Assembly: GCF_030142075.1 (NCBI RefSeq)
Contig: NZ_CP126241.1
Coordinates: 1,984,001 to 2,048,000, forward strand
Direction: 5' to 3'
DNA: 64,000 nt
DNA from: Arthrobacter sp. zg-Y20
Lineage (GTDB): Bacteria; Actinomycetota; Actinomycetes; Actinomycetales; Micrococcaceae
A program made the position numbers and the translations under genes. Below the pieces are notes generated by a model that was given only the letters and a program-made list of their open reading frames with translations, searched no databases and was not told the origin of the DNA. Of the stretch, positions 25,402-37,199 are shown piece after piece; position 1 is the first letter of the stretch, and the number at the start of each line of letters is the position of its first letter.

Positions 25402-26811
25402 TCAGCCTTCGCGTGCACCCAGGCGGGCCAGCAGCAGTGCTTCGGCCAGGATCGCGTTCCGGAAGTCGTTCAGGTCCAGCGATTCGTTGGCGCTGTGTGC
25501 CCGGGAATCCGGGTCCTCCACCCCGGTGATGAGGATCTGAGCGGACGGGAACAGCTCCACCAGGTCTGCAATGAACGGAATGGAGCCGCCCATGCCCGAC
25601 TCCACGGGCTCCACTCCCCACGCGCGGCCCAGTGCCCACAGTGCGGTCCGGGCCGCACTGGCACTGGTGTCGGTGGCGAAGGCGTTGCCCTTCTCCCCCG
25701 GTGTGAAGGTGACCTTCGCGCCGAACGGTGCATTGGCCTGCATGTGGGCTTCAATGGCTTCCATGGCTGCTTCCGGGCTCTGGCCGGGAGCAAGGCGCAG
25801 GCTGAACTTGGCACGCGCCTTGGGCTGAATGGTGTTCGAGGACATCGCGACGGTGGGGACGTCGATGCCGATGATGGACAGGGCCGGCTTGGTCCACAGG
25901 CGGGAGGCGATTGACCCGGTACCGGCCAGCTGCACGCCGTCGAGCAGCGAGGAATCGGCGCGGAAATCGGCTTCGGGGTAGTCCACGGCCGCGTCGTCGG
26001 TGGCGACGAGCCCGGAGATGGCGACGTCGCCGTCGGCGTTGTGGAAAGTGGCGATCAGCCGGGCGAGCAGCGTGGGCGCATCCAGCACGGGACCGCCGAA
26101 CATACCCGAGTGCACGGCGTGGTCCAGCACCTGGACTTCCACTGTGCCGTCCACCAGTCCGCGCAGGCTGGTGGTCAGGGCCGGAACGCCCACCTTCCAG
26201 TTGCCCGAGTCCGCCACCACAATGACGTCTGCGCGCAGCAGGTCCTGGTAGGTCTCCAGGAAGGTGCGGAAGGTCGGCGAACCGGCTTCTTCCTCTCCTT
26301 CAATGAACAGGGTGACGCCTACGCCGGACTCTTCGCCCAGGACGTCCTCCAGCGCACGCAGGGCACCGATGTGCGCCATGATGCCGGCCTTGTCGTCTGC
26401 AGCGCCGCGGCCGTAGAGCCGCCCGTTGCGTTCCTCGGCGCTGAAGGGATCGGATTCCCAGAGGTCCGGATCTCCCGGCGGCTGCACGTCGTGGTGCGCG
26501 TAGAGGAGGACGGTGGGAGCGCCGGGGCGGGCCGGGCGGCGGGCGACGACGGCGGGGCCGCCGGGCGTGCCGTTGTTGTCCACGCGGAGTACCTGCACGT
26601 CTTCGATGCCGGCTTCGCGGATCAGCTCCGCCACGGCGGCGGCGCTGCGGTTCAGGTGCTCGGGGTCAAAAGAGTCCCACGCGATGCCCGGGATGCTGAC
26701 CAGGGACTTGAGCTGCTCGACGGTCCGCGGGAAGTCTGCGGCCACGCTGGCGCGCAGGGCGTCCTCATGGATCTGCGCGGGAATGGGGTCTTGTGCGGGG
26801 TTGGAAGTCAT
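25402..26811 (-). CDS. M20 family dipeptidase / metallopeptidase
   Basis: A 469-residue M20 peptidase. Metal-binding features are LLYAHHDVQPPG, RGAADDKAG (bridging Asp), EGEEEAGSP (catalytic and metal Glu) and VADSGNW, with a dimerisation domain insert. It probably cleaves dipeptides or acylated amino acids in the cytoplasm. The ATG at 26811 was chosen because MTSNPAQDP starts the homologous region; the open frame upstream overlaps the divergent DUF3043 gene. A TAGGGT box seven bases before the start suggests a leaderless mRNA. Confidence 0.9.
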   Translation of the reverse strand: MTSNPAQDPIPAQIHEDALRASVAADFPRTVEQLKSLVSIPGIAWDSFDPEHLNRSAAAVAELIREAGIEDVQVLRVDNNGTPGGPAVVARRPARPGAPTVLLYAHHDVQPPGDPDLWESDPFSAEERNGRLYGRGAADDKAGIMAHIGALRALEDVLGEESGVGVTLFIEGEEEAGSPTFRTFLETYQDLLRADVIVVADSGNWKVGVPALTTSLRGLVDGTVEVQVLDHAVHSGMFGGPVLDAPTLLARLIATFHNADGDVAISGLVATDDAAVDYPEADFRADSSLLDGVQLAGTGSIASRLWTKPALSIIGIDVPTVAMSSNTIQPKARAKFSLRLAPGQSPEAAMEAIEAHMQANAPFGAKVTFTPGEKGNAFATDTSASAARTALWALGRAWGVEPVESGMGGSIPFIADLVELFPSAQILITGVEDPDSRAHSANESLDLNDFRNAILAEALLLARLGAREG

Positions 26812-26818
26812 AGCCAAA

Positions 26819-26843
26819 ACCCTACAATCTTTCACGGTATCCT
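26819..26843. promoter_or_regulatory. back-to-back leaderless -10 boxes
   Basis: TAGGGT on the minus strand (26819-26824) is seven bases before the peptidase ATG (26811). TATCCT on the plus strand (26838-26843) is six bases before the DUF3043 GTG (26850). The two start codons are only 38 bases apart, so both promoters must overlap. Confidence 0.6.
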
Positions 26844-26849
26844 TGGGGT

Positions 26850-27443
26850 GTGTTCGGACGAAAGAAAGAAGCGCCCACCGCGCAGGAAACTGTGGACCAG
26901 GCTGTCGCCGCTGAAGCCGGCGCCAGGGAACGTGCCGGCAAAGGCGCTCCCACACCCCGCCGCAAGGACCAGGAAGCCGCACGCCGGCGCCCCCTGGTCC
27001 CCGATGACCGCAAGGCGGCAAAGGCTGCTGCCCGCGACTCCATGCGGGCGGAACGGCTGAAGACCCGCCAGGCCCTGGACACCGGCGACGAGCGTTATCT
27101 TCCGCTGCGCGACAAGGGCCCCAACCGCAGGTTCATCCGCGACATTGTCGACGCCCGCCGCAACGTGGGCGAATACGTCATGATCGCGGCCCTGGTGTTC
27201 GTCATCTTCAGCTTCATCCAGAACGTAGATGTCCAGCTGTTCGTGATGGCCGCCTTCTGGGTGCTGATCCTGGCTGTTATCGCCGACAGCTTTATGCTGC
27301 GGCGCCAGATCCGCAAGCGTCTCACCTCAAAGTTCGGCGGTCCCAACTCCGGCGATGTCTGGTACGGGGTGTCCCGCTCCCTGCAGCTGCGCCGCTTCCG
27401 GCTCCCGAAGCCGCAGGTGGCGCGCGGACAGTACCCCGCCTGA
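26850..27443 (+). CDS. DUF3043 family membrane protein
   Basis: A 197-residue protein. A charged N-terminal half (FGRKKEA start, rich in Lys/Arg/Ala) is followed by RDKGPNRRFIRDIVDARRNVGEY, the DUF3043 signature, and two transmembrane helices. The function is unknown but the family is conserved across actinobacteria. The GTG start at 26850 follows a leaderless -10 box. A strong terminator follows. Confidence 0.88.
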   Translation: MFGRKKEAPTAQETVDQAVAAEAGARERAGKGAPTPRRKDQEAARRRPLVPDDRKAAKAAARDSMRAERLKTRQALDTGDERYLPLRDKGPNRRFIRDIVDARRNVGEYVMIAALVFVIFSFIQNVDVQLFVMAAFWVLILAVIADSFMLRRQIRKRLTSKFGGPNSGDVWYGVSRSLQLRRFRLPKPQVARGQYPA

Positions 27444-27460
27444 CCCGTTCCGCTTACCGG

Positions 27461-27499
27461 AAGGGGGAAGGGCCGACGGCGGCCCTTCCCCCTTTTTTT
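27461..27499 (+). terminator. terminator after the DUF3043 gene
   Basis: Perfect 15-bp stem (27461-27475 with 27480-27494), tetraloop ACGG, then a run of seven T. Classic rho-independent terminator. Confidence 0.92.
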
Positions 27500-27534
27500 G
27501 TGCCTGCTTTCCAGGCCTGCTCTCCGGGCGCCGC

Positions 27535-28599
27535 CTAGCCGCGCGCCAGTGCCCGGTTGATGCGTGCCGCCCAGAACGGACCTTCATAGAGGAAGGCCGT
27601 GTAGCCCTGCACCAGGGTTGCCCCGGCAGCCAGGCGTTCCCGGACATCCGCTGCGGTTTCCACTCCCCCGACGGAGATGATCGCGCAGCCGCTGCCTTCC
27701 AGCCGGGCGTGCAGCCGGCGCAGGACCTCAAGGGAACGCCGTTTCAGCGGTGCACCGCTTAGTCCGCCGACACCGCAGGAGATCACCTGCTCCGGGTCCG
27801 TGGCCAGGTTTTCCCGCGTGACGGTGGTGTTGGTGGCAATCACCCCGTCCAGTCCCAGTGACAGCGCCAGTTCTGCGACGTCGTCAATATCCTCATCCGT
27901 CAGGTCCGGCGCGATTTTTACCAGCAGCGGCACATGCCGGCCCGCGGCGTCGTCCGCAGCATTGCCCACCTGCGTGAGCAGCGGCCGCAGGGAACTGATG
28001 TCCTGCAGCAGGCGCAGGCCGGGGGTGTTCGGCGAGCTGACATTGACGGCGAGGTAGTCCGCGTGCGGCGCCAGGGTGCGTGCACTGGTGAGGTAGTCCT
28101 GCACAGCGTCGGCCAGGTCCACCTTTTTCGTCTTGCCGATGTTGATCCCGATCACGGGACGGGGCTCACTGAAGGTGCGGGCCAGCGCCCTCCGCGCTTT
28201 GTCCAGGCGCGGGGCGACGGCGGCGGCGCCGTCGTTGTTGAAACCCATCCGGTTGATGACCGCACGGTCTTCGACCAGGCGGAAGAGCCGGGGTTTGGCG
28301 TTGCCCGGCTGCGCCTGCGCGGTGACCGTGCCTACTTCCACGTGGCCGAAGCCAAGGTTCGCCAGGGCGCCGATGCCGGAGCCTTCCTTGTCGAACCCGG
28401 CGGCCAGGCCGAAGGGCGAGGGGAAGGACAAGCCGAGGGCCTCGGTGCGCAGACCTGCCGCCGGCCGCATCAGGCGGCGCATCACGGGTGCTGCGGGAGT
28501 CCGGGCTGCGGCACGGATCAGCGCAAAACCGATCCGGTGGGCCCGCTCGGGATCCATGCCGGAGAAAACGAGGCGGAAGAAGGTGGGATAGATGCGCAT
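27535..28599 (-). CDS. pyrD: quinone-dependent dihydroorotate dehydrogenase (class 2)
   Basis: This 354-residue flavoenzyme oxidises dihydroorotate to orotate, passing electrons to menaquinone. The N-terminal helical extension (YPTFFRLVFSGMDPERAHRIGF) marks class 2, membrane-associated enzymes. FMN-site motifs PFGLAAGFDKEG, NRMGFNNDG, NVSSPNTPGLR and IISVGGVETAADV are present. The ATG at 28599 follows TTTGGAG. The open frame continues upstream, but only through the antisense of the divergent hydrolase. It lies apart from other pyr genes. Confidence 0.95.
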   Translation of the reverse strand: MRIYPTFFRLVFSGMDPERAHRIGFALIRAAARTPAAPVMRRLMRPAAGLRTEALGLSFPSPFGLAAGFDKEGSGIGALANLGFGHVEVGTVTAQAQPGNAKPRLFRLVEDRAVINRMGFNNDGAAAVAPRLDKARRALARTFSEPRPVIGINIGKTKKVDLADAVQDYLTSARTLAPHADYLAVNVSSPNTPGLRLLQDISSLRPLLTQVGNAADDAAGRHVPLLVKIAPDLTDEDIDDVAELALSLGLDGVIATNTTVTRENLATDPEQVISCGVGGLSGAPLKRRSLEVLRRLHARLEGSGCAIISVGGVETAADVRERLAAGATLVQGYTAFLYEGPFWAARINRALARG

Positions 28600-28664
28600 A
28601 CTCCAAAGAATTCCAGAACCTGCACGTCCGGCCAAACCCTGCCCGCCGCTGCTGCACGCTCCGC

Positions 28665-28670
28665 TATTGT
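28665..28670 (+). promoter_or_regulatory. -10 box, leaderless-type, of the 28678 hydrolase
   Basis: TATTGT, seven bases before the ATG, without a ribosome site. Confidence 0.45.
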
Positions 28671-28677
28671 CGAAGGC

Positions 28678-29679
28678 ATGCACCACGATCAGCCGAACTG
28701 GAAACCCGACGTCCTGGGCGTTGGATTCCGGAGTATGACGCTGGACCTCGGGGCAGACGAGGAAGGCCCGCTGGTTGCCACCCTGGTCTCCTATGTACCG
28801 GTGCAGGCGGCACCGGTAAAGGGGACCGTGGATACCGTTCTCTACCTGCACGGCTGGAGTGACTACTTCTTCCAGGCGGAGCTTGCGCGCTTCTGGGCGG
28901 AACAGGGTGCGGTGTTCTATGCACTTGACCTGCGCAAGTACGGCAGGAGCCTGAGGCCGGGACAATCCGAAGGTTACGTGAGCGACCTCGCCGAGTATAA
29001 CGCCGACATCGAAGCGGCGCTGGCCGCCGTCGCCGAGGATGTACAGGCCCGGTACGGTGCCGATGCAACAGTCCGGACCACGCTGATGGCGCATTCCACC
29101 GGGGGGCTGGTCGCCGCGCTGTGGGCGCACCGCAACCCGGGCCGGCTCCGGGCCCTGATCCTGAACAGCCCGTGGCTGGAAATCAGCGGCAGTTCCATGC
29201 TCCGCTTCGCCACCAGCGGGCTGGTGGAACCGGTGGCACGCCGCCGGCCCAAAACACGGTTGAAGATCCCCGAATTCGGTTTCTACTTCCGCAGCATCAG
29301 CGCCGAAATGGACGGGGAGTGGCCCGTAGACCCGGCCTGGCGTCCGCCCTTCAGCTTCCCGGTGCGGGCAGGCTGGATTCGGGCCGTGCTGGCCGGGCAC
29401 GCACGCGTGGCCCGGGGACTGGACATCAACGTGCCCGTCCTGATGCTCGCCTCTGCGGCCTCCACCATCGCCCCCGCCTGGAATCCGCAGATGCTGCGCA
29501 CCGACAGCGTCCTGGACGTCTCCCTGATGGTCCAGCGCGCGGTGCTGTTGGGTCCGGAAGTCACTGTGTACCGCTTCGACGGCGCCCTCCATGACACCTT
29601 GCTTTCCGCGCTGCCGGTCCGGACCCGCGTATACGCCGGCATCAAACGCTGGGCCTCCGCGTTTGTGTTCGGCGGCTAG
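28678..29679 (+). CDS. alpha/beta hydrolase, lysophospholipase/monoacylglycerol-lipase-like
   Basis: A 333-residue serine hydrolase. [10 protein letters not shown] forms the oxyanion region, DLRKYGRS follows strand 4, the nucleophile is Ser140 in AHSTGG, and the catalytic His305 is in ALHDTLLS. The layout (a cap between [11 protein letters not shown] and the C-terminal acid loop) matches lysophospholipase-type enzymes. It is cytoplasmic, with no signal peptide. The gene is divergent from pyrD. The ATG at 28678 fits a leaderless promoter; upstream in-frame codons overlap pyrD antisense. Confidence 0.85.
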   Translation: MHHDQPNWKPDVLGVGFRSMTLDLGADEEGPLVATLVSYVPVQAAPVKGTVDTVLYLHGWSDYFFQAELARFWAEQGAVFYALDLRKYGRSLRPGQSEGYVSDLAEYNADIEAALAAVAEDVQARYGADATVRTTLMAHSTGGLVAALWAHRNPGRLRALILNSPWLEISGSSMLRFATSGLVEPVARRRPKTRLKIPEFGFYFRSISAEMDGEWPVDPAWRPPFSFPVRAGWIRAVLAGHARVARGLDINVPVLMLASAASTIAPAWNPQMLRTDSVLDVSLMVQRAVLLGPEVTVYRFDGALHDTLLSALPVRTRVYAGIKRWASAFVFGG

Positions 29680-30500
29680 GCCCCGGCGGCCTCATCTACT
29701 GCGGCCGGGTCGGCTGCGGCCTGGCCGACGGCGGCCTGATCGACGGCGCCGCCGTACCTGCGGTCGCGCCGGGCATAGATCTCCACCGCTTCCCACAGGG
29801 TCCGCCGGTCCACATCCGGCCAAAGCGTGTCCATAAAGACCATTTCAGCGTAGGCCGACTGCCAGAGCATGAAGTTGGAGAACCGCTGCTCCCCCGAGGT
29901 GCGCAGGAACAAGTCAACGTCCGGAAGGTCCGGTTCGTCCAGGTACTTCTGGATGGTCTTTTCGCTGATGGACCCCGGCCGCAGCCGCCCCTTCTGCACA
30001 TCTGCGGCAATCGCGGCCACGGCGTCGGCAATTTCCGCCCGCCCGCCGTAATTCACGCACATGTTCAGCGTGCATACCGTGTTGCCGCGGGTGGCCTCCT
30101 CAGCGGTCTCCAGTTCCTTCACCACGCTCTGCCACAGCCGCGGGCGGCGTCCGGACCAGCGGATCCGGACGCCCCATTCGTTCAGCTGGTCCCGCTGGCG
30201 CCGCAGTACGTCGCGGCTGAAGCCCATCAGGAAGCGGACTTCTTCCGGGGAGCGTTTCCAGTTTTCGGTGGAGAAGGCGTAGACGGAGACGTGCCGGATA
30301 CCCATTTCGATGGCGCCTGCCATCACGTCCAGCAGTGCCGCCTCGCCGGCGCGGTGCCCCTCGGTCCGGGGCAGTCCGCGCTGGTTGGCCCAGCGTCCGT
30401 TGCCGTCCATCACAATAGCCACGTGCGCGGGCACCAGCTCCGCTGGCACCGGCGGCGGCACCGCCCCTGAGGGATGCGGTGTAGGCCGGATAACCGGCAT
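29676..30500 (-). CDS. uppS: isoprenyl (polyprenyl) diphosphate synthase
   Basis: A 274-residue cis-prenyltransferase that makes the long-chain polyprenyl diphosphate carrier for cell-wall synthesis. The catalytic MDGNGRWA (Asp32) is followed by [15 protein letters not shown] and the C-terminal [20 protein letters not shown]. The ATG at 30500 is used; a TTG at 30533, overlapping the recO end, is an alternative start. The last 25 residues are a low-complexity Ala/Asp tail beyond the family's usual end. It is co-directional with recO, the typical actinobacterial order. Confidence 0.93.
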   Translation of the reverse strand: MPVIRPTPHPSGAVPPPVPAELVPAHVAIVMDGNGRWANQRGLPRTEGHRAGEAALLDVMAGAIEMGIRHVSVYAFSTENWKRSPEEVRFLMGFSRDVLRRQRDQLNEWGVRIRWSGRRPRLWQSVVKELETAEEATRGNTVCTLNMCVNYGGRAEIADAVAAIAADVQKGRLRPGSISEKTIQKYLDEPDLPDVDLFLRTSGEQRFSNFMLWQSAYAEMVFMDTLWPDVDRRTLWEAVEIYARRDRRYGGAVDQAAVGQAAADPAAVDEAAGA

Positions 30501-30535
30501 TGCCGGAACGGCGGAGGGGGTTTTTGAACGCAAGG

Positions 30536-31285
30536 TCAGACACGCTCCACGTGTTGAAGGGACCGCAGCACCCGTTCCAGGTGCCACTGCAGGTAACCGG
30601 CCACCAGCCCGGCGGATTCGTGCCGCGGCTGTGGTCCGGAAGCATCGGCCGCCGGCCAGTCGCCGCTGAGCAGCGCCGCCAGCAGCGTCATGGTTTCGGG
30701 GGACGGCGACGCCGAGCCGGGCGGGCGGCACACCGGGCAGACCGCTCCGCCCAGCGGCGCTGAAAAAGCGGTGTGCGGACCCGGCGCACCGCACCGGGCG
30801 CAGTCGGTGAAGCTCGGCGCCCACCCAGCCGTGGCCAGCGCGCGCAGCAGATATGAGTCCAGGATCAGTTCCGGGGCGTGCGCACCGCGGCTCAACGCGG
30901 CAAAGGCGCCGATCACCAGCTGGTAGTGCGCCTTGGCCGACTCGCCGTCAATGTCGGTGAGCCGTTCGGCCGTTTCGGCGACGGCGGCGGCGGCCGTGTA
31001 GCGGGCATAGTCGGATACTATGCCGTGCCCGTAGGCGCCCTTGGTCTGGGCTTGGGTAACGATGTCCAGGTTCCGGCCGTGCGAGAGCTGGAGTTCGGCC
31101 ACCATAAAGGGTTCCAGCCGCGCCCCGAACTTGCTCGAAGTCCGCCGCACGCCCTTGGCCACGGCGCGCACCTGGCCGTGCTCGCGCGTCAGCAGCACGA
31201 GGATGCGGTCCGCCTCGCCCAGCTTGTGGGTTCGCAGGACCACGGCATCATCACGGTAGGTGCGGGATGCGAAGGATTTGGCCAC
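30536..31285 (-). CDS. recO: DNA repair protein RecO
   Basis: A 249-residue RecO with an N-terminal OB fold ([24 protein letters not shown]) and a C-terminal helical domain containing a zinc site CARCG...CPVC. It loads RecA with RecR on RecFOR-dependent gaps. It starts at a GTG at 31285 and lies directly upstream of uppS, with 35 bases or less between them depending on the uppS start. Confidence 0.93.
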   Translation of the reverse strand: MAKSFASRTYRDDAVVLRTHKLGEADRILVLLTREHGQVRAVAKGVRRTSSKFGARLEPFMVAELQLSHGRNLDIVTQAQTKGAYGHGIVSDYARYTAAAAVAETAERLTDIDGESAKAHYQLVIGAFAALSRGAHAPELILDSYLLRALATAGWAPSFTDCARCGAPGPHTAFSAPLGGAVCPVCRPPGSASPSPETMTLLAALLSGDWPAADASGPQPRHESAGLVAGYLQWHLERVLRSLQHVERV

Positions 31286-31301
31286 CCGGCTATTTTCCCA
31301 C

Positions 31302-31344
31302 GTCCGGACGCCCCGGCGGACACTGCCGCCGGGCGCGTCCGGAC
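31302..31344. repeat. GC-rich inverted repeat between leuA and recO
   Basis: GTCCGGACGC...CCGGCGG pairs with CCGCCGGG...GCGTCCGGAC, with a small bulge. It lies 20 bases past the leuA stop. It has no U-tract, so it may be a weak terminator or an mRNA-stabilising hairpin. Confidence 0.5.
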
Positions 31345-31363
31345 ACCGTTGCGAAGGGCAGGA

Positions 31364-33133
<1,770 letters not shown>

Positions 33134-33183
33134 TCATCAGAAACGGTGGCCGGGCAACACGAACTCCGCAGCGGGGGGTCGGC

Positions 33184-33243
33184 CTAAGCAGGTGCTTGTG
33201 GAGCCTCGCCGCGGCAGCTAAGGAGAAGGATCTCTGCGTGCAC
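33184..33243 (-). CDS. leuA leader peptide (putative leucine attenuator)
   Basis: Nineteen codons from GTG to TAG encode MHAEILLLSCRGEAPQAPA, with three consecutive Leu codons (CTT CTC CTT) after Ile. It lies 77 bases upstream of leuA on the same strand. TAGTGT (33250-33255) is exactly six bases before the GTG, so the transcript probably starts on the leader's first codon. A run of Leu codons in a short ORF before a leucine-synthesis gene is the classic attenuator design. Downstream there is GC-rich inverted-repeat potential but no clear terminator, so the mechanism could also be translational. Confidence 0.75.
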   Translation of the reverse strand: MHAEILLLSCRGEAPQAPA

Positions 33244-33249
33244 GTGATC

Positions 33250-33255
33250 ACACTA
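33250..33255 (-). promoter_or_regulatory. -10 box of the leuA leader transcript
   Basis: TAGTGT on the minus strand, six bases before the leader GTG. A weak TTGAAG lies further upstream at a rather long spacing of 19. Confidence 0.5.
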
Positions 33256-33283
33256 ACACGCAGGCGATCCCCCGCTTCAAATG

Positions 33284-34819
33284 TTAGTTTCCAAATGCGG
33301 ACTGGCACGTAACCTGCGCAGCGGTCTGGCCGCTCAGGTCACCGACGTCGCCCAGGTCCTTCATGGCGGAGCCGGAGGCGAAGTCCGCTCCGATCTCCAC
33401 GGAAACACCCGTGTAGGCCGCACTAAGGACCACCTGCACGTCCGGGATATTCAGGGTCCGGGCCACTTCCAGCGCCATCTCCTCATAGCCGTAACCATAG
33501 AAGATCTGCGTTGCCGGACTCTGCGTGGACGCCGTGCCGCCGGCCAGTGCCTGGACAAACCCCTTCGAGAGCAGGACTTCGGCTACAGCCTTGTCCCGTC
33601 CCGAAGCGCCGGAGGCGTTCACCAGCGTGACGGGCACAGTTGCCGGATCCACCACCGGAACCGTGGGCTCCTCTGTGACCGGCATGCCGGTGGCTGCGTC
33701 AGTAGAGGCATCCGTCGGGGTCCCGGTGGTTCCAGGTGCGGTGGGCTCTGCGGTCACACCCTGGTCGGAGACCAGTGCGTCAAAGAGCGGCTGCGCCTTT
33801 TCCTCGTCAAGCACGAGGCGGTTCGGGTCCAGTTCCCAGGGCACCACCGGAGCGGTCACGAACGCCACCTTGCCCAGGTCCACGTCCTTGAGCCGGGTGG
33901 CGAGGGAAACCAGGTCCGGAATCTGCGCCAGGCCCTCGTCCACGGTGAGGTTCTTGGTGACCGTCTCGGCCATGGAGTACAGCTTCGGCAGGTTGTTCAG
34001 CGTACCTTCGTCCTTGACCTTGCGGACCATGGAGGCCAGGAAGCTCTGCTGGGCGCGGATACGGCCTTCGTCGCCGCCGTTGCCGAATCCGTGCCGGGTG
34101 CGCAGGAACGCCAGTGCCTGTTCGCCCTGGACGGTGCTGACACCGGCGGGAAGATCCAAACCTGAAAGCGGGTCATTAACCGGCTGGTTGACGCACACCT
34201 CCACGCCGCCGAGCGTGTTCGACAACTCCTTCACGGCATCGAAGTCGGCCATCATGAAGTGGTCGATGGTCAGGCCGGTCAGTTCGTTGATGGCTGCAAC
34301 CGTGCAGCCCGGGCCGCCGTTGCCCAGGGCGCCGTTGAGCTGGCCCAAGTCCATGGCGTCATAAACAACGCCGGAGGCCGGATCTTCACACTGGGGCAGC
34401 GGGACCAGCAGGTCGCGGGGGAAGCTCACCACGGTGACGTTAGAGCGGTCCGCGGAGAGGTTCACCAGCATCATCACGTCGGAGTTGTTCGAGTTCTGCC
34501 CGTCGCGGTTGTCGGTGCCCAAGACCAGGATCTGCATGGGATCGGTGTTGGCATCCACCTGCTCAACCGGAGCGTCACCCGAACCCAGGTTCAGCGGCTC
34601 GGTGTCAAAGTTGCCCTGCAGCCGCATGACCTGCACCACGCCGAAAACGACGCCGGCCACGAGGACCAGCGAAAGGAGGGCGGCAATACCCTTGAGGACC
34701 GGATGCCCGGCGGAGGCCCGCCGGGAAAGATGCCTGCCACCCGGTTCCGCGGAACCGCCTGTCCTGGCACTGGTATTTCCCAAGGGGCCGCCGCCCGTTG
34801 CGGCACGGCGAGATGACAT
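33284..34819 (-). CDS. LytR-CpsA-Psr (LCP) family protein with LytR_C domain
   Basis: A 511-residue type II membrane protein. It has a cytoplasmic N-terminus, a transmembrane helix at about residues 43-65, then an extracellular LCP domain (LVLGTDNR...NNSDVMMLVNLSADRSNVTVVSFPRDLLV, and LRTRHGFGNGGDEGRIRAQQSFL with conserved arginines). A Thr/Pro-rich linker leads to a C-terminal LytR_C domain (VPVTLVNASGASGRDKAVAEVL). LCP enzymes attach polymers such as teichoic acid or arabinogalactan-like glycans to peptidoglycan. The ATG at 34819 has AAGGGG upstream. Confidence 0.92.
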   Translation of the reverse strand: MSSRRAATGGGPLGNTSARTGGSAEPGGRHLSRRASAGHPVLKGIAALLSLVLVAGVVFGVVQVMRLQGNFDTEPLNLGSGDAPVEQVDANTDPMQILVLGTDNRDGQNSNNSDVMMLVNLSADRSNVTVVSFPRDLLVPLPQCEDPASGVVYDAMDLGQLNGALGNGGPGCTVAAINELTGLTIDHFMMADFDAVKELSNTLGGVEVCVNQPVNDPLSGLDLPAGVSTVQGEQALAFLRTRHGFGNGGDEGRIRAQQSFLASMVRKVKDEGTLNNLPKLYSMAETVTKNLTVDEGLAQIPDLVSLATRLKDVDLGKVAFVTAPVVPWELDPNRLVLDEEKAQPLFDALVSDQGVTAEPTAPGTTGTPTDASTDAATGMPVTEEPTVPVVDPATVPVTLVNASGASGRDKAVAEVLLSKGFVQALAGGTASTQSPATQIFYGYGYEEMALEVARTLNIPDVQVVLSAAYTGVSVEIGADFASGSAMKDLGDVGDLSGQTAAQVTCQSAFGN

Positions 34820-34936
34820 AGCCGGTCCCCTTCATGAATCGATATGCTCAAACGAATGTACAAAGTGTACGGGCTGACCCTGTGAGTTACGCGGGGGCAG
34901 GCACCGTGGCGGCCGGAAGAGCCGGCCGGAGCGGAG

Positions 34937-35866
34937 CTAGAACCCCAGCTTCACCAGCTGCTTGGGGTCCCGCTGCCAGTCCTTGGCGATCTTGACGTGA
35001 AGGTCAAGGTACACCTTCGTGCCCAGCAGCGCCTCGATGCCGCGGCGCGCAGTTGTTCCAACGTCCCGCAGGCGGGACCCGCCGCGGCCGATGATAATGG
35101 CCTTCTGGGAAGAACGCTCTACGTACAGGTTCACGCGTACGTCCAGCAGCGGGTTCTCCTCGCTGCGGCCTTCGCGGGGAACAATTTCCTCCACAACCAC
35201 GGCAAGGGAGTGTGGCAGCTCATCCCGCACGCCCTCCAGGGCGGCTTCCCGGACCAGTTCTGCCACCATAACGGCCTCGGGCTCGTCCGTCAGCTCTCCG
35301 TCCGGGTACAGCGGCGGCGAGGCAGGCATGTGGCCGGCCAGCACGTCCGCTACGGTACCGACCTGGAAACCGTCCGCAGCAGAGACGGGTACGACGTCGG
35401 CCCAGCCGGCCTCGCCCAGCACCTCATTGCCCAGCGCGGTGACAGACATCAGCTGCTTGGCCAGTGCCGCGCGGTCCACCAGGTCGGTCTTGGTGACCAG
35501 GGCAATCACGGGAGTGCGTTTCAGTGCCGCCAGCTGGGCGGCAATGTAGCGGTCGCCGGGGCCTACGGCTTCGTTGGCCGGCAGGCAGAACCCGACGGCG
35601 TCGACCTCAGCCAGGGTGTCAGCCACCAGCTCGTTGAGCCGCTTGCCCAGCAGGGTGCGGGGGCGGTGCAGTCCCGGGGTGTCCACGAGGATCACCTGTG
35701 AGTCTTCGCGGTGCACGATGCCGCGGATGGTGTGCCGGGTGGTCTGCGGCTTGGCGGAGGTAATCGCCACCTTGGAACCGACCAGCGCATTGGTCAGGGT
35801 GGACTTGCCGGCATTGGGCCGGCCCACCAGGGAAACGAATCCTGCGCGGAACTGCGGTTCAGTCAT
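34937..35866 (-). CDS. era: GTPase Era
   Basis: This 309-residue ribosome-assembly GTPase acts on the 30S/16S rRNA 3' end. Its parts are G1 GRPNAGKST (15-23), G3 DTPG, G4 as TKTD, and a C-terminal KH domain with the IGRGGSRLRDVG loop. It overlaps the upstream CorC-like gene by eight bases; the start ATG at 35866 is set by that context. It is the last gene of the phoH-ybeY-corC-era series. Confidence 0.95.
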   Translation of the reverse strand: MTEPQFRAGFVSLVGRPNAGKSTLTNALVGSKVAITSAKPQTTRHTIRGIVHREDSQVILVDTPGLHRPRTLLGKRLNELVADTLAEVDAVGFCLPANEAVGPGDRYIAAQLAALKRTPVIALVTKTDLVDRAALAKQLMSVTALGNEVLGEAGWADVVPVSAADGFQVGTVADVLAGHMPASPPLYPDGELTDEPEAVMVAELVREAALEGVRDELPHSLAVVVEEIVPREGRSEENPLLDVRVNLYVERSSQKAIIIGRGGSRLRDVGTTARRGIEALLGTKVYLDLHVKIAKDWQRDPKQLVKLGF

Positions 35867-37199
35867 TACGGGGTACCAATTCTGTAGAGCGGGAGCGCGG
35901 GGCCGGGTTCTGGCCCTCATCGCTGGATTCTTCGGAGTCTTCCGGGGAAGCGGCCTTCCAGGCCAGGACATGTGAAACCCGGTTGCGCCGGCCTTCCAGG
36001 CGTTCGGCGTGGAGGACGATGCCTTCCACTACCACCTCGGAACCGACAATCGGGACGCGGCCGAGGGCTTTGGCCAGCAATCCGCCAACCGTGTCCACTT
36101 CATCATCCTCCAGTTCGACGTCGAACAGTTCGCCGAGGTCGTCGATGCCGGTTTTGGAGCTGACGCGGTAGCGGTTTTCGCCGAGGTTTTCGATTTCGGG
36201 GCGCTCCGAGTCGTACTCGTCGACGATTTCGCCGACGATCTCCTCAATGAGGTCCTCAAGCGTCACCAGCCCGGCAGTTCCGCCGTATTCGTCGATCACC
36301 ACGGCCACGTGAGTGGATTCCCGCTGGAGTTCCTGGAGCAGTTCACTGACGGCCTTGGATTCGGGCACGTAGCGGACGCTGCGGGCAAAGTCTTCGACCT
36401 TTTCCACGGAGCCGCGCTCGGGATCGCTGTGGATCCGGGCGGCTACGTCCTTGAGGTAGAGGATGCCCACCAGGTGGTCGGCGCTGTCTTCGATGACCGG
36501 CACCCGGGAGTATCCCGAACGCAGGAACAGGGACATGGCCTGGCGCAGGGTGCTGCCGGCTTCGATGCAGACCATGTCGGTGCGGGGAACCATCACCGAG
36601 CGGACCTTGGTGTCACCGAGTTCGAAGACGGAATGGATCAGTTCCGCTTCGGTGTCTTCGATCATGTCCGCATCGGAGGCGCGGTCCAACAGCTCCCGGA
36701 ATTCCTCTTCGGTAAAGAAGGCGGCATCCGGGCCCTGGGTGCCGGGAGCCACGGCCGTGCCCAGCCGCACCAGCCAGCCGGGGATCGGACCCAGGACGGC
36801 GCGCAGCACGCGGACCAGTCCGGCGGTGAGGACCACGACGGCGGTAACGTGCTTGCGTCCAATCTGCCGCGGGGACACCCCCACCAGGACAAAGCCGACG
36901 GCGGCCATGGTGACGGTCGCCAGCAGCCCGGCCAGCCAGATGTTGTCCAGCAGCAGCTGGAACAGCGTGGCCACGGAAACCGCCATCGCCATTTCGAACC
37001 AGACGCGCCAGAACCGCAGCGCGTGCATGTGCGCCACGGGGTGTGCCAGGATGCGGCGCAGCGGTGCGCCTGCCTTGCCGTGAAGCAGCGCCTCGGCGTC
37101 CTGGCGGGGCAGGTAGCCGTACGCCGATTCGGCTGCGGTCAGCAGCCCGGCCAGGACCATAAAGGCCATGGCCATAACAACAAGGACACCAATGCTCAA
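35859..37199 (-). CDS. CNNM/CorC (HlyC) family transporter-associated protein
   Basis: A 446-residue protein with an N-terminal CNNM membrane domain (three to four helices, opening [27 protein letters not shown]), a CBS pair beginning [17 protein letters not shown], and a C-terminal CorC_HlyC domain (the [25 protein letters not shown] region). The family is linked to magnesium/cobalt efflux or homeostasis; older annotation as haemolysin is not supported by structure. It overlaps ybeY by four bases and era by eight. Confidence 0.9.
   Translation of the reverse strand: MSIGVLVVMAMAFMVLAGLLTAAESAYGYLPRQDAEALLHGKAGAPLRRILAHPVAHMHALRFWRVWFEMAMAVSVATLFQLLLDNIWLAGLLATVTMAAVGFVLVGVSPRQIGRKHVTAVVVLTAGLVRVLRAVLGPIPGWLVRLGTAVAPGTQGPDAAFFTEEEFRELLDRASDADMIEDTEAELIHSVFELGDTKVRSVMVPRTDMVCIEAGSTLRQAMSLFLRSGYSRVPVIEDSADHLVGILYLKDVAARIHSDPERGSVEKVEDFARSVRYVPESKAVSELLQELQRESTHVAVVIDEYGGTAGLVTLEDLIEEIVGEIVDEYDSERPEIENLGENRYRVSSKTGIDDLGELFDVELEDDEVDTVGGLLAKALGRVPIVGSEVVVEGIVLHAERLEGRRNRVSHVLAWKAASPEDSEESSDEGQNPAPRSRSTELVPRND

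Noticed and set aside
27535-29592. Extended pyrD reading frame of 685 codons
   Set aside because: The added N-terminal part is antisense of the 28678 hydrolase; the ATG at 28599 has TTTGGAG and the known class 2 N-terminus.
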